This document shows positions 1-7,819 of a stretch of DNA of 64,000 nt, in pieces. Source of the DNA: Mastigocoleus testarum BC008 (GTDB lineage: Bacteria; Cyanobacteriota; Cyanobacteriia; Cyanobacteriales; Nostocaceae); assembly GCF_001456025.1 (NCBI RefSeq), contig NZ_LMTZ01000045.1, positions 33,528-97,527 on the forward strand, written 5' to 3'. The notes under the pieces were generated by a model that saw nothing but the letters and a program-made list of their open reading frames with translations, did no database searches and had not been told where the DNA came from. Both the position numbers and the translations under genes were made by a program. Every line of letters starts with the position of its first letter. Position 1 is the stretch's first letter.

Positions 1-1
1 T

Positions 2-268
2 CAACAACCTTTAGAAACAGCTAGCAAAGTAGTTGAAGATAAAGTTGAAGAAACTCAACAACCTTTAGAAACAGCTAGCAAAGTAGTTGAAGATGAAGTT
101 GAAGCAACTCAACAATCTTTGGAAACAGCTAGCAAAGTAGTTGGAGATGAAGTCGAAGCAACTCAAAAATCTTTGGAAACAGCTAGCAAAGTAGTTGGAG
201 ATGAAGTTGAAGCAACTCAACAACCTTTAGAAACAGCTAGCAATCTGCCTCAAAACATTGTTAACTAA
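2..268 (+). CDS. 18-residue tandem-repeat protein, C-terminal end only
   Basis: The window opens inside this gene. Five copies of a 54-bp (18-codon) unit start at 2, 56, 110, 164 and 218. Each encodes a variant of QQPLETASKVVEDKVEET, and the last runs into a short unique tail (NLPQNIVN) and a TAA stop. The units are rich in Ala, Lys, Glu, Val and Thr with no Cys, Trp or aromatic residues, and should form a long amphipathic helix or coiled coil. That pattern recalls LEA-like and apolipoprotein-like helical repeat proteins, but the N-terminus lies outside the window, so function and localisation stay open. The near-identity of the units suggests recent expansion. A strong terminator follows. 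Confidence 0.8.
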   Translation, partial: QQPLETASKVVEDKVEETQQPLETASKVVEDEVEATQQSLETASKVVGDEVEATQKSLETASKVVGDEVEATQQPLETASNLPQNIVN

Positions 269-380
269 GTAATTGACTGTTTGCTCAATTTACCTGGTGG
301 TGGTAAAAGAACATTTGCTTTAGTCTTAATTTTTGGTAACTTCAAGACAATTTTCTGGATAAATCATAAAAATTTATGGG

Positions 381-415
381 ATGCATGAGAATTAATTGTC
401 TCATGCATTTTTTTT
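381..415 (+). terminator. Rho-independent terminator of the repeat-protein gene
   Basis: A perfect 10-bp stem (ATGCATGAGA at 381-390 with TCTCATGCAT at 399-408) has an 8-nt loop and is followed by an uninterrupted T run to 415. It sits about 110 bp after the stop codon of the repeat-protein gene on the same strand. Confidence 0.85.
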
Positions 416-589
416 ATCACTGTCAAATTTGGACAAAATCAATGCATATATAACTTGTGCAAATCTGTATAAATATACTCAAAAATTAATTAAATTAGAT
501 AATTGGATATATTTGCTTTTATTGTATAAATTTATTTGATTTTTTTAAGCTTTGCTAGGGCTCAATCCAAAGGTTTTAATCGCCCGTAG

Positions 590-760
590 CAACAAAAAGA
601 GTTATGCAATGAAGATTGGTCATTGCAACCGGAATGCAGTACAGGGTTAGCGTAAGCGCGTAAGCGTACAGGACCGCAGGTAGCGCGTGTACGCTATCGC
701 TTTTCCTTACGGAAAAGTTACACTAACGTAATTACGTAATTACGTTTATTTTGCGTCAGT
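590..760. repeat. Dispersed palindromic repeats between convergent genes
   Basis: This stretch downstream of larC is packed with short inverted repeats. They include a hairpin with arms CTTTTCC and GGAAAAG near 697-714 and a perfect 22-bp palindrome at 725-746 built from ACGTAATTACGT. Motifs such as GCGTAAGCG and TACGCT recur in other gaps of the window (18.5, 26.7, 53.8 and 63.5 kb), so it looks like a site of dispersed cyanobacterial intergenic repeats. The rest of 416-810 is AT-rich and shows no gene. Confidence 0.6.
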
Positions 761-810
761 CCTGAGATATATGAGTTGGGATTGATTATCCTGCTTGGCA
801 GAACATGAAA

Positions 811-2100
811 TTATTGCTGCATCTCAGAAGCTTGCTTTTGGTACCAGTTCTGGAGAGCCAGACGTTGAACCTCTCGCCATGGAACATTTTGATTGCGGGC
901 TATTTCGGCACAATCCTCAAATTCAGGTTGAACATTGATTATTAATTTTTCTTCTCCATTTCCTTTCCATGCAACCTTTACCCTAACTTCACCGTATTCA
1001 GTTTCAACATATTGAATTTGTCTTTGCAAGATAGCCCGTTCTTGGAGCAAACGCCGCACTCCCAAAGTACTTGTCTCGCGAAATAATACTGCTTCACAGT
1101 CAGCTATTTTTGCGGGAGGACAAACTACACTTAGCAATATTCCGGGACGAGATTTTTTCATCCCAAGGGCTTGGGTAAAGACATCTAGAGCTCCTACGTT
1201 AAATAAGGCTTCAAAAATATAGCCAATGGCTTGGGGACTCAAGTCATCTATTTGAGTTTGCAAAACATAAATTTTTTCCAGACTAGGACTGATATTTGTC
1301 TGTGCAAAATTATGGGTATTAGTTGGTTTTGTAGTGCGATCCCCAACCCACAAACGTAAAATATTGGGAACTGCCAAATCCATAGAACCTGCACCCCATC
1401 CAACTTTTTCGATACTCATGGATGGGGGTGCACCAAAATCGCTTGCTAAAGTCGTCACGATCGCAGCACCTGTAGGAGTGACTAATTCTTTATTTATGTT
1501 GTTGCTATAAACCGGACAACCACGCATTTCCCACAACTTTAATACGGCTGGAACCGGTACCGTCATCTCACCGTGGGCTGCATGAACGGTCCCGCCGCCA
1601 GTAGGTTGTTCCGAACAGAATAATAATGGAAATTCCCGCTCATTATTATCAATTCCCAGCCAGTCTAACCCCAAACAAGTCCCAACAATATCAACGATCG
1701 CATCTACTGCTCCTACCTCATGAAAATGAACCTTTTGGGGATCTATTCCGTGCACCGATCCCTCTGCAATTGCCAAGTTCCGAAATATGGCTAAGCTCCA
1801 TTTTTCTACTCTTTGAGGTAGTTGAGCCCCTACGATAATTTTTTCAATCTCAGGTAGATGACGCCCGTGATGGTGTTGATGTTCCCGAGCGCGATCGCAA
1901 ACTAAATCGACATCTACTTTTGTCGCTTCTTGAGTTCCCCTGCGAACAAGTTCAGCCCTCAGGCGATATTCACCTCCAATTCCTAACAGATTCAACTTGT
2001 TTATTAAGTACTCCAAAGGAATTCCCAAACTGACCAAAGCACCCAAAAACATATCACCGGAAATACCTGTTGGACATTGAAGATAAATAATTTTACTCAT
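811..2100 (-). CDS. larC: Nickel-pincer cofactor biosynthesis protein LarC
   Basis: LarC inserts nickel into the pyridinium-dithiocarboxylate precursor of the nickel-pincer nucleotide cofactor first described for lactate racemase. The roughly 429-residue protein opens with the family signature CPTGISGDMFLGAL, has a His-rich stretch (EHQHHHGRH) around residues 75-85, and contains FHEVGAVDAIVDIVG followed by PTGGGTVHAAHGEM and ELVTPTGAA. The length fits the full single-frame form; lactobacilli split it by frameshifting. I chose the ATG at 2098-2100 because the family signature starts right there; an upstream ATG at 2121 would add seven residues. No larB, larE or larA partner is nearby, so the client enzyme is unknown. 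It is transcribed away from the YciO-type gene. Confidence 0.88.
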   Translation of the reverse strand: MSKIIYLQCPTGISGDMFLGALVSLGIPLEYLINKLNLLGIGGEYRLRAELVRRGTQEATKVDVDLVCDRAREHQHHHGRHLPEIEKIIVGAQLPQRVEKWSLAIFRNLAIAEGSVHGIDPQKVHFHEVGAVDAIVDIVGTCLGLDWLGIDNNEREFPLLFCSEQPTGGGTVHAAHGEMTVPVPAVLKLWEMRGCPVYSNNINKELVTPTGAAIVTTLASDFGAPPSMSIEKVGWGAGSMDLAVPNILRLWVGDRTTKPTNTHNFAQTNISPSLEKIYVLQTQIDDLSPQAIGYIFEALFNVGALDVFTQALGMKKSRPGILLSVVCPPAKIADCEAVLFRETSTLGVRRLLQERAILQRQIQYVETEYGEVRVKVAWKGNGEEKLIINVQPEFEDCAEIARNQNVPWREVQRLALQNWYQKQASEMQQ

Positions 2101-2405
2101 GGTTAAAATTCCTGAAAACACTTGCCTTTCTAGCTTTAGGCTGAAACTCTATGGAGAATTTTTATGCCCTCAGGGTAAATTATGCCTGTTTGGAACGCTT
2201 AAATATACGAATGAATTAGGTGTTGCTCCCCTGAGGGAGGTACGATAGCGAAAATATTTCCTGTAAGGAAATGCTGACAACTGATTCTTATATCCTGATT
2301 CCAAGAATGAGAATCTTCAGACTAATGACTAACTCTTAAAACTTGCTGCTGCGTTTGTTGAGAGTTTTGTTGACTTTTCCTCCGGTCCCATTCTTCCAGC
2401 GATTT
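2101..2405. other. Divergent intergenic region, larC / YciO-type gene
   Basis: This 305-bp spacer should hold the promoters of both divergent genes. A small hairpin (ATTTCC / GGAAAT, about 2257-2272) is visible. I could not assign a -10 or -35 box with confidence. Confidence 0.4.
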
Positions 2406-3047
2406 ATGGCAAAAATTCTGACAGTCCATCCTGATAATCCGCAAATACGCCGAATAGAAGAAATAAAAGCAGCGCTGCAGCGTGGTGCATTGATGCTTTA
2501 TCCCACAGACACAGTCTATGCAATTGGTTGTGATTTGACTGTAAAGTCGGCAGTAGAGCGAGTGCGGCAAATAAAAAGCCTAGCAAATGATAAACCCCTA
2601 ACATTTCTATGCCCCTCTCTTTCTAATGTTGCATCTTACGCCTTCGTGAGTGATGCTGCCTATCGAATCATGAAAAGGTTGATTCCCGGTCCTTATACCT
2701 TTCTATTACCCGCGACGAAATTGGTTCCAAAGCTGGTGCAAAACCCCAAACGTAAAACAACTGGAATTAGGGTACCCAAGCACAACGTGTGCTTGGCTTT
2801 ATTGGAAGCTCTAAGTAATCCAATTATCTCCACTTCCGCCCACTTCCCAGCAACAGAAACAGAAGACATAAATCTACCAATGACACGAATGGAATTATTT
2901 GACCATTTGGAAAATTTTGTTGATGTCATTGTAGACACCGGCAAAGAACCAACAATCGACGTATCCACAATTATCGACTTAACAGGAGACCCACCGAATA
3001 TTATTCGACAAGGCTTGGGTTGGCAGGAAGCTGAAGTCTGGCTGTAG
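2406..3047 (+). CDS. Sua5/YciO/YrdC-family protein (YciO-like)
   Basis: The protein belongs to the fold that makes threonylcarbamoyl-AMP for the t6A modification of tRNA. The N-terminal signature is GALMLYPTDTVYAIGCDL, followed by KSLANDKPLTFLC and PGPYTFLLPAT, which form the nucleotide and threonine pocket. KRKTTGIRVPKH follows. The late motif reads ISTSAHF rather than the SANxSG of true TsaC/YrdC, which points to the YciO branch, whose TC-AMP synthase role is less certain. The ATG at 2406 gives 213 residues, normal for the family; an in-frame ATG at 2343 would add a 21-residue hydrophobic extension without homology. Confident on family, unsure on activity. Confidence 0.85.
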   Translation: MAKILTVHPDNPQIRRIEEIKAALQRGALMLYPTDTVYAIGCDLTVKSAVERVRQIKSLANDKPLTFLCPSLSNVASYAFVSDAAYRIMKRLIPGPYTFLLPATKLVPKLVQNPKRKTTGIRVPKHNVCLALLEALSNPIISTSAHFPATETEDINLPMTRMELFDHLENFVDVIVDTGKEPTIDVSTIIDLTGDPPNIIRQGLGWQEAEVWL

Positions 3048-3433
3048 AAAATTACTGCTACAGCAAGAACAATGTTTTTTAAAACACTAGCCGGGGTGCT
3101 CCAGTTTTAGGATTGTCATACTCAAAACCCGGAGGTTAAGTCTGCCACAAATCACGGCAAACTTAATTCTATCAAGGGTTTGAATGTATTTATCCTAATT
3201 TTTTTGGGTGGTGTGCCACTCACAATTAAAGTTGCTTGCCAATAAACCGACACATGAATATCACCGTAACTTTTTTAGATTTTTTACAGTCATATATGTA
3301 AGCGGTAACCACAAGCAGAGCTAATAGATGGCAGCATCGGGCTAGGAAAACATTTAACCCTGTACTCTGATCGCTTTTGGTACTGTCTCAATCAATTGTA
3401 GTTAATGGTGCTATACCAATCTCATAAAAAATT
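3048..3433. other. Intergenic region before the HetZ-family gene
   Basis: A weak hairpin (CTGTAG / CTACAG) overlaps the end of the preceding gene. Near 3137-3165 there is an imperfect inverted repeat TAAGT...ACTTA. Otherwise this is AT-rich DNA and presumably carries the promoter of the downstream regulator. I see no gene. Confidence 0.35.
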
Positions 3434-4657
3434 ATGAAAGTCAACCTTGCTAATCTACCAACTTGCAAACCCGAATCAGAAACACAAGTTTCTAGTACTG
3501 AATTTTCCCCAATATCTCATGATTCATTCGTAAAACTACTGTGTCAGGAAATACAGCCTCAAGTTAAGGTCGGATCTCATAAAGGTGTAGAAGCTTTAGC
3601 CAAGCGCATCGCTTACGAAGTAGAACGTATATGTACAAAAAGCTCTCGAATTCAAACTTCAGGTGAAATCAGTTCCTGGAAAATGACTTTGGCACGTCAC
3701 AGGTTACAAAAGTGCCTGCGTTACTACAAACTCGGTTCCCAAAGAGGAAGGGTAGAATTACATAGTAGCCTGGGAGCGATGGTTTACCGGCATATTTCTA
3801 CTCCCAATGGTCATCTCAGCTTTGATGGACGTTACAACTTAATAGAAGATTTTTTACAAGCGTTCTATATCGAAGCAATTAAAGCCTTCCGGAGAGAAAA
3901 TGAACTTCCTGAAGATTACACTCCCCGGACTCGCTTACAACTAGCGGAATATATGGCATTTACAGAACAATATGCCAAGCGTCGAATTAATTTACCCGGA
4001 CGTTGTAATCAACAGTTGATTATTTTGCGTGCCCAAGGCTTTAGCCGTCGTCAGCCCCAAGAAACGACTGTAGATATTGAAATGGCTGTGGAATCGGCAA
4101 GATCGGAAGATGCAGAAGCTTATCAGCGCAATTCCGCAGTACAGCAAGTTAGAGCACAAATGGTTGCTCAATCTCAGTACGATATTGCAGAGGATGCGGA
4201 GCGCAGCCGTGTAGTTAATGAACTAGTCAAATACCTAGAGTCCCAAGGTCAACAAGATTGTATAAATTATCTTGCCCTCAAACTTCAAGATTTAAGTGCG
4301 CCGGAGATAGATCAAATTCTTGGTTTAACTAGTCGCCAAAGGGATTATTTGCAACAACGTTTCAAATATCATGTGGAAAAGTTTGCTCGCACCCATCACT
4401 GGCAATTAGTTCATCAATGGTTAGGTGCTGGACTAGAACAAAAATTAGGATTGTCTTCTAACCAATGGGATAACTTCTGGAACCAACTCTCCGAGCAACA
4501 ACGGCAGATGTTCCAACTCAAGACAACTCAAGAAAGCGACCAAACTATTGCCAAAAAGCTTAAATGTACTCCTAAGCAATTACAAAAACGTTGGTCTCAG
4601 TTACTAGAACTTGCATGGAATATCCGTAACACTAGCCAGGAAGCGCTAACAAGCTAA
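3434..4657 (+). CDS. HetZ-family regulatory protein
   Basis: The 407-residue protein resembles the HetZ family of cyanobacterial regulators; HetZ itself acts early in heterocyst differentiation with HetR and PatU. Visible features are a basic N-terminal half (residues 90-215, with SWKMTLARHRLQKCLRYY and YAKRRINLPGRCNQQLI). A region around 285-315 (LSAPEIDQILGLTSRQRDYL) reads like a sigma-region-4 helix-turn-helix. The C-terminus contains HHWQLVHQWLGAGLEQKLGL and AKKLKCTPKQLQKRWSQLLE, a second possible DNA-binding segment. Length is close to that of HetZ (about 400). No patU or hetP gene is adjacent, so it may be a HetZ paralogue rather than HetZ itself. A long spacer on each side suggests a single-gene unit. 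Confidence 0.6.
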   Translation: MKVNLANLPTCKPESETQVSSTEFSPISHDSFVKLLCQEIQPQVKVGSHKGVEALAKRIAYEVERICTKSSRIQTSGEISSWKMTLARHRLQKCLRYYKLGSQRGRVELHSSLGAMVYRHISTPNGHLSFDGRYNLIEDFLQAFYIEAIKAFRRENELPEDYTPRTRLQLAEYMAFTEQYAKRRINLPGRCNQQLIILRAQGFSRRQPQETTVDIEMAVESARSEDAEAYQRNSAVQQVRAQMVAQSQYDIAEDAERSRVVNELVKYLESQGQQDCINYLALKLQDLSAPEIDQILGLTSRQRDYLQQRFKYHVEKFARTHHWQLVHQWLGAGLEQKLGLSSNQWDNFWNQLSEQQRQMFQLKTTQESDQTIAKKLKCTPKQLQKRWSQLLELAWNIRNTSQEALTS

Positions 4658-5139
4658 AGCCTAATGAACTTTTATTTGCAAAACCTAAAGTAATTCATCA
4701 TTTTTGGCTTTATTTCGTCGCTCATTATAGTTAGTTAAGCATGATAGCTGCCGATATTCAATCTACTTCATCTTATCTTTTCCAAATTTGGAAGGAATAG
4801 TAAAGAATTTCAAACCTTTCACAGACCGAATAATTCAAACAGAATCATCATTTGTGTGAGAAAAAAAGCTAAGAGTTGTTCCCTCAGATCTCGGATATCC
4901 AGTTAATTATTGCATTGAAAAGTTCATTTAATTCATGAGTCTTTCTCGATAGAATTAAGACATTTCTATTAATACATTTGTATCTTTGTCGAGTGCATCT
5001 GTACCATCAAAAACCGTCATTTTTAATGTTTTATAGAGATTGAAAATAGAAATGGATAATTCATATTAAGTAAAAGAAAAAAATCTGCTATTTCCGCGAA
5101 AATTTAAAATAGTCGGCATTTATAGCAGAGACCCAAAAG
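4658..5139. other. AT-rich intergenic region
   Basis: No ORF with a plausible start and ribosome-binding site, no strong hairpin and no recognised RNA. It presumably contains the promoter of the PD-(D/E)XK gene. Confidence 0.4.
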
Positions 5140-5628
5140 ATGGTATTAACAAAGGGTGCACGAGCAAATAAATCTGGGATAATTTTAGAAAATCAAGTTG
5201 AGAATATATTAAGGACGTACAATTATTTCCAGATATCTCCCCATTTACCCAAAAAACAACAAAGAGAATTTATTCTCAATTCAATTCTTTTGCCCAAACG
5301 CTATGCCAAACAAGTACATATTGGGACGGGGATTTATCATACAGATATTTATGTTGATTTTTTCGTCGTTGGTTTACCTGAAATGCCTAAAGGTTTAATC
5401 ATCGAATGTAAATGGCAAGAAAGTGGTGGATCTGTAGATGAAAAATTTCCTTATTTAAACTTAAACATTCAAAATTCATATCCTGCTCCAACCATCATAG
5501 TTATTGGTGGAGAAGGAATGCGAGGAGGAGCAATTGACTGGTTAAAAGCAAGAGTTAAAGATAATCACAATTTAGTTGGCGTTTATACTTTAGATCGCTT
5601 TATCGCTTGGACTAGCAAGCATATTTAG
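5140..5628 (+). CDS. Small PD-(D/E)XK nuclease-superfamily protein
   Basis: At 162 residues this is a minimal nuclease fold. The active-site pattern is readable: residues around 65-75 (TGIYHTDIYVDFFV) provide the acidic position, and GLIIECKWQESGG around residue 90 provides the E-x-K. YLNLNIQN and TIIVIGGEGMRGGAIDWLK follow as the last strands and helix. It ends 27 bp from the stop codon of a Dam-type methyltransferase on the opposite strand, so the two are convergent. Inference: it may be the cleaving partner of a compact restriction-modification pair, or a related DNA-processing nuclease. Recognition cannot be read from the sequence. No helix-turn-helix or C-protein gene is present. Confidence 0.7.
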   Translation: MVLTKGARANKSGIILENQVENILRTYNYFQISPHLPKKQQREFILNSILLPKRYAKQVHIGTGIYHTDIYVDFFVVGLPEMPKGLIIECKWQESGGSVDEKFPYLNLNIQNSYPAPTIIVIGGEGMRGGAIDWLKARVKDNHNLVGVYTLDRFIAWTSKHI

Positions 5629-5655
5629 TATCAGTATTTCGCCTGATTTTCGCTG

Positions 5656-6489
5656 TTAATATGATGTAATTATTAACTCATCAACAGTGCCGCGTTTTTT
5701 GACATTAGAATTAATTGCCCTGTTGGCTTTAATAGGGTAAATATTGAAGTTTACTTCACTGTAAATTTGCCTAATGAATTGGCAATCAGAGTTAGATATC
5801 ATAACTTTTACGCCCCGCGAAGCTAATTCAGCACAACTGTCTCGTAATCGTGTTTGTTCGATTTCACCAAAGGGATGCCTACTGTAAGCGGTAAAATAGC
5901 TAGTGTCGCTAATTGGGTGATAGGGCGGGTCTAAATATACAAAATCATCACTACCGCGAGCGCGATCTAAAATTTGCTCAAAATCCGCAACTTTCACTTC
6001 AGCATTTTTGAGTAATTCAGATGCAGAAAATAACAAATCTATCTGACAAATTTTCGGGTTATTGTATCTACCTAAAGGTACATTAAACTCGCCTTTGGAG
6101 TTAACTCGATAAAGTCCGTTAAAACAAGTCCTGTTGAGATAAATAAATCGAGCCGCAATTTCTACATCGTTTTTGCCCGGTTTTGCACGTAGATTATAAT
6201 AGTAATCCTTAGAATGATAATGTTCGTGTTCTTTCAGTAACGAAATTAATTCTTGCAAGCGATCCCTGACACAGCAATAAGTAGTAATAAGATCGGGATT
6301 AATATCTGTTAATATAGATAACCTAGGCCTTAAGTAAAAAAATACGGCACCACCACCTAAAAAAGGTTCGTGATAATTGCGGTAATTGGTGGGAAAGTGC
6401 TTAATGTACTGTCCTATTAGTCTGCCTTTACCCCCAGCCCATTTAAGAAACGGACGGGGTAAAGATGGTTTATATACTTCACGTAACAT
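5656..6489 (-). CDS. D12-class adenine-N6 DNA methyltransferase (Dam type)
   Basis: The enzyme transfers a methyl group from S-adenosylmethionine to adenine N6. The motif order is that of Dam: LKWAGGK at the N-terminus, HEPFLGGGAVFF (SAM-binding motif I), the recognition segment YLNRTCFNGLYRVNSKGEFN followed by VPLGRY, then the catalytic DPPY in FVYLDPPYHPIS. The recognition segment closely follows E. coli Dam, so GATC is the likely target; GATC also lies in the centre of HIP1. I start at the ATG at 6487-6489, giving 277 residues and beginning just ahead of the LKWAGGK motif; an upstream ATG at 6576 would add 29 residues that look non-homologous. It is convergent with the nuclease gene. Confidence 0.9.
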   Translation of the reverse strand: MLREVYKPSLPRPFLKWAGGKGRLIGQYIKHFPTNYRNYHEPFLGGGAVFFYLRPRLSILTDINPDLITTYCCVRDRLQELISLLKEHEHYHSKDYYYNLRAKPGKNDVEIAARFIYLNRTCFNGLYRVNSKGEFNVPLGRYNNPKICQIDLLFSASELLKNAEVKVADFEQILDRARGSDDFVYLDPPYHPISDTSYFTAYSRHPFGEIEQTRLRDSCAELASRGVKVMISNSDCQFIRQIYSEVNFNIYPIKANRAINSNVKKRGTVDELIITSY

Positions 6490-6746
6490 TAAATTGTAAT
6501 TAAATTTACCTATATTGATTATGAGAATTGGAGAATCATATATTATCTTACCGTCGTAGCATCTCATTCTCTCCATTAAGATCCTAGCTATACTTTGGTA
6601 GTTAATTAATAATTAGGATTATTAATTCCGAATGTTTTAATTTAGGTTTAAATTTAGGAAGTGGCAAGTCGTAGATTACAATAAAACTGCTGTTGGCAAA
6701 TCAAACAAACAGCCGTATTGTTTAGAAAAATAAACTCTAAGTCAAC

Positions 6747-6953
6747 ATGTTTGACGGATTTTGGGACAACGTTATTCGCTATCAACGCTATTTCATCAGT
6801 ACTCTGTTGGGCTTGTTGTTAAACACTTTTGCCCCTGTGATTCCACTGTTAAAACGTCCAATAACCTCAATCGCCATTGTGGGGATCTTTGTAGGTACTT
6901 TAGTTTTTTTAACTTTCACATTGCGGGCAATGCTAGGTTTAAGTACAACTTGA
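6747..6953 (+). CDS. DUF751 (Ycf33-type) small membrane protein
   Basis: The 68-residue protein starts MFDGFWDNVIRYQRYF and has two hydrophobic segments (about 17-34 and 41-61). It matches the DUF751/Ycf33 family found only in phototrophs and plastids, whose function is unknown. Its place directly upstream of rbfA is the order I expect in filamentous cyanobacteria and supports the call. An out-of-frame overlapping ORF from 6761 is a shadow. Confidence 0.8.
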   Translation: MFDGFWDNVIRYQRYFISTLLGLLLNTFAPVIPLLKRPITSIAIVGIFVGTLVFLTFTLRAMLGLSTT

Positions 6954-6967
6954 TGAAATTTAGATTT

Positions 6968-6985
6968 TGGGGGCGAACGCCCCCA
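6968..6985. repeat. GC-rich hairpin after the DUF751 gene
   Basis: Arms TGGGGGC (6968-6974) and GCCCCCA (6979-6985) enclose GAAC. No T run follows on either strand, so it is not a standard terminator. The core GCGAACGCCCCCA recurs near 23538-23550, which marks it as a dispersed repeat. Confidence 0.6.
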
Positions 6986-7355
6986 TGTTAGTGTAACGAT
7001 CCCTAAATTTAAAACTAATTTTAAAACTAAATAAAAACACTAATTGACACATATAGAGGACTATAGATACTCACTGCATCAATGGCTACATTAAAGTTTC
7101 ATTAGCACCATCCAAAATCGCTATCGTTACAGGCATCATGGTGATATATTGGGAACTGGTTGTAACCCTGGCAGACTATTTAAACACTTGCACAAGTACT
7201 AAGATAGTAACTTCAACTGTCAATCATTGATATCGGTTGAGATGGAAAACAGGAAACATAACAACCAAATAGATCCATATACGGATCTACAGGTGGATGT
7301 TGCTGAAAAATACTCACTATAGTGTGTTCCAAGCAAGCTGGTTTAGTAAAAAAAT

Positions 7356-7372
7356 CTCGCGTTATTCGCGAG
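7356..7372 (+). promoter_or_regulatory. Hairpin in the rbfA leader
   Basis: A perfect 6-bp stem (CTCGCG at 7356-7361, CGCGAG at 7367-7372) with loop TTATT lies about 24 nt before the strong ribosome-binding site AGGAGG (7398-7403). In bacteria rbfA is often cold-induced, so a leader element is plausible; any regulatory role is inference. Confidence 0.35.
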
Positions 7373-7411
7373 GGTATTAGTGGTACAACCTCTGTTAGGA
7401 GGAATTAGTTT

Positions 7412-7819
7412 ATGGCTACAAATCGCCGTGTATCTCGCGTCGCGGAATTAATTAAGCGAGAAGTTAGTCAATTGCTGCTTAACGGTATTAAAGACGATCG
7501 GGTAGGTAGCGGTATGGTTAGTGTCACCAATGTTGACGTTTCTGGCGACCTCCAGCATGCTAAAATCTATGTGAGCGTTTACGGAACGGAAGAAGCAAAA
7601 GCTCAAACAATGGCTGGTTTAAAATCAGCCACAGGTTTTGTTCGTAGCGAACTTGGAGCAAGAGTGCGTTTGCGTCGAACGCCGGAGGTAGTATTTATTG
7701 AAGATACTGGGATCGAACGTGGTAGTAAAGTACTGTCTATATTAAATCGTTTAGAACAAGAACGTTCGCCGAAAGATATGCCAGAGGAGAGTCAAGAAGT
7801 TGGTGAAATAAGGGAATAA
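7412..7819 (+). CDS. rbfA: Ribosome-binding factor A
   Basis: RbfA binds the 30S subunit late in assembly and helps mature the 5' end of 16S rRNA. The 135-residue product begins [19 protein letters not shown], followed by [20 protein letters not shown] and [18 protein letters not shown]. These are the KH-like core strands and the helix with the conserved kink. The acidic C-terminal tail ([12 protein letters not shown]) is variable in the family. AGGAGG lies 8 nt upstream of the ATG. The gene follows the DUF751 gene, and a large non-coding stretch follows it. Confidence 0.95.
   Translation: MATNRRVSRVAELIKREVSQLLLNGIKDDRVGSGMVSVTNVDVSGDLQHAKIYVSVYGTEEAKAQTMAGLKSATGFVRSELGARVRLRRTPEVVFIEDTGIERGSKVLSILNRLEQERSPKDMPEESQEVGEIRE

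Larger units (their letters stand above)
6954..7411. other. Long leader region of rbfA
   Basis: Between the DUF751 gene and rbfA there are 458 bp with the GC-rich hairpin at its start and a second hairpin just before the rbfA ribosome-binding site. No convincing ORF is present, and the length suggests a separate promoter and a structured 5' leader for rbfA. Confidence 0.4.

Noticed and set aside
6968..6985. Terminator of the DUF751 gene
   Set aside because: The stem is strong but has no following T run, and its core is repeated elsewhere, so it is treated as a dispersed repeat.
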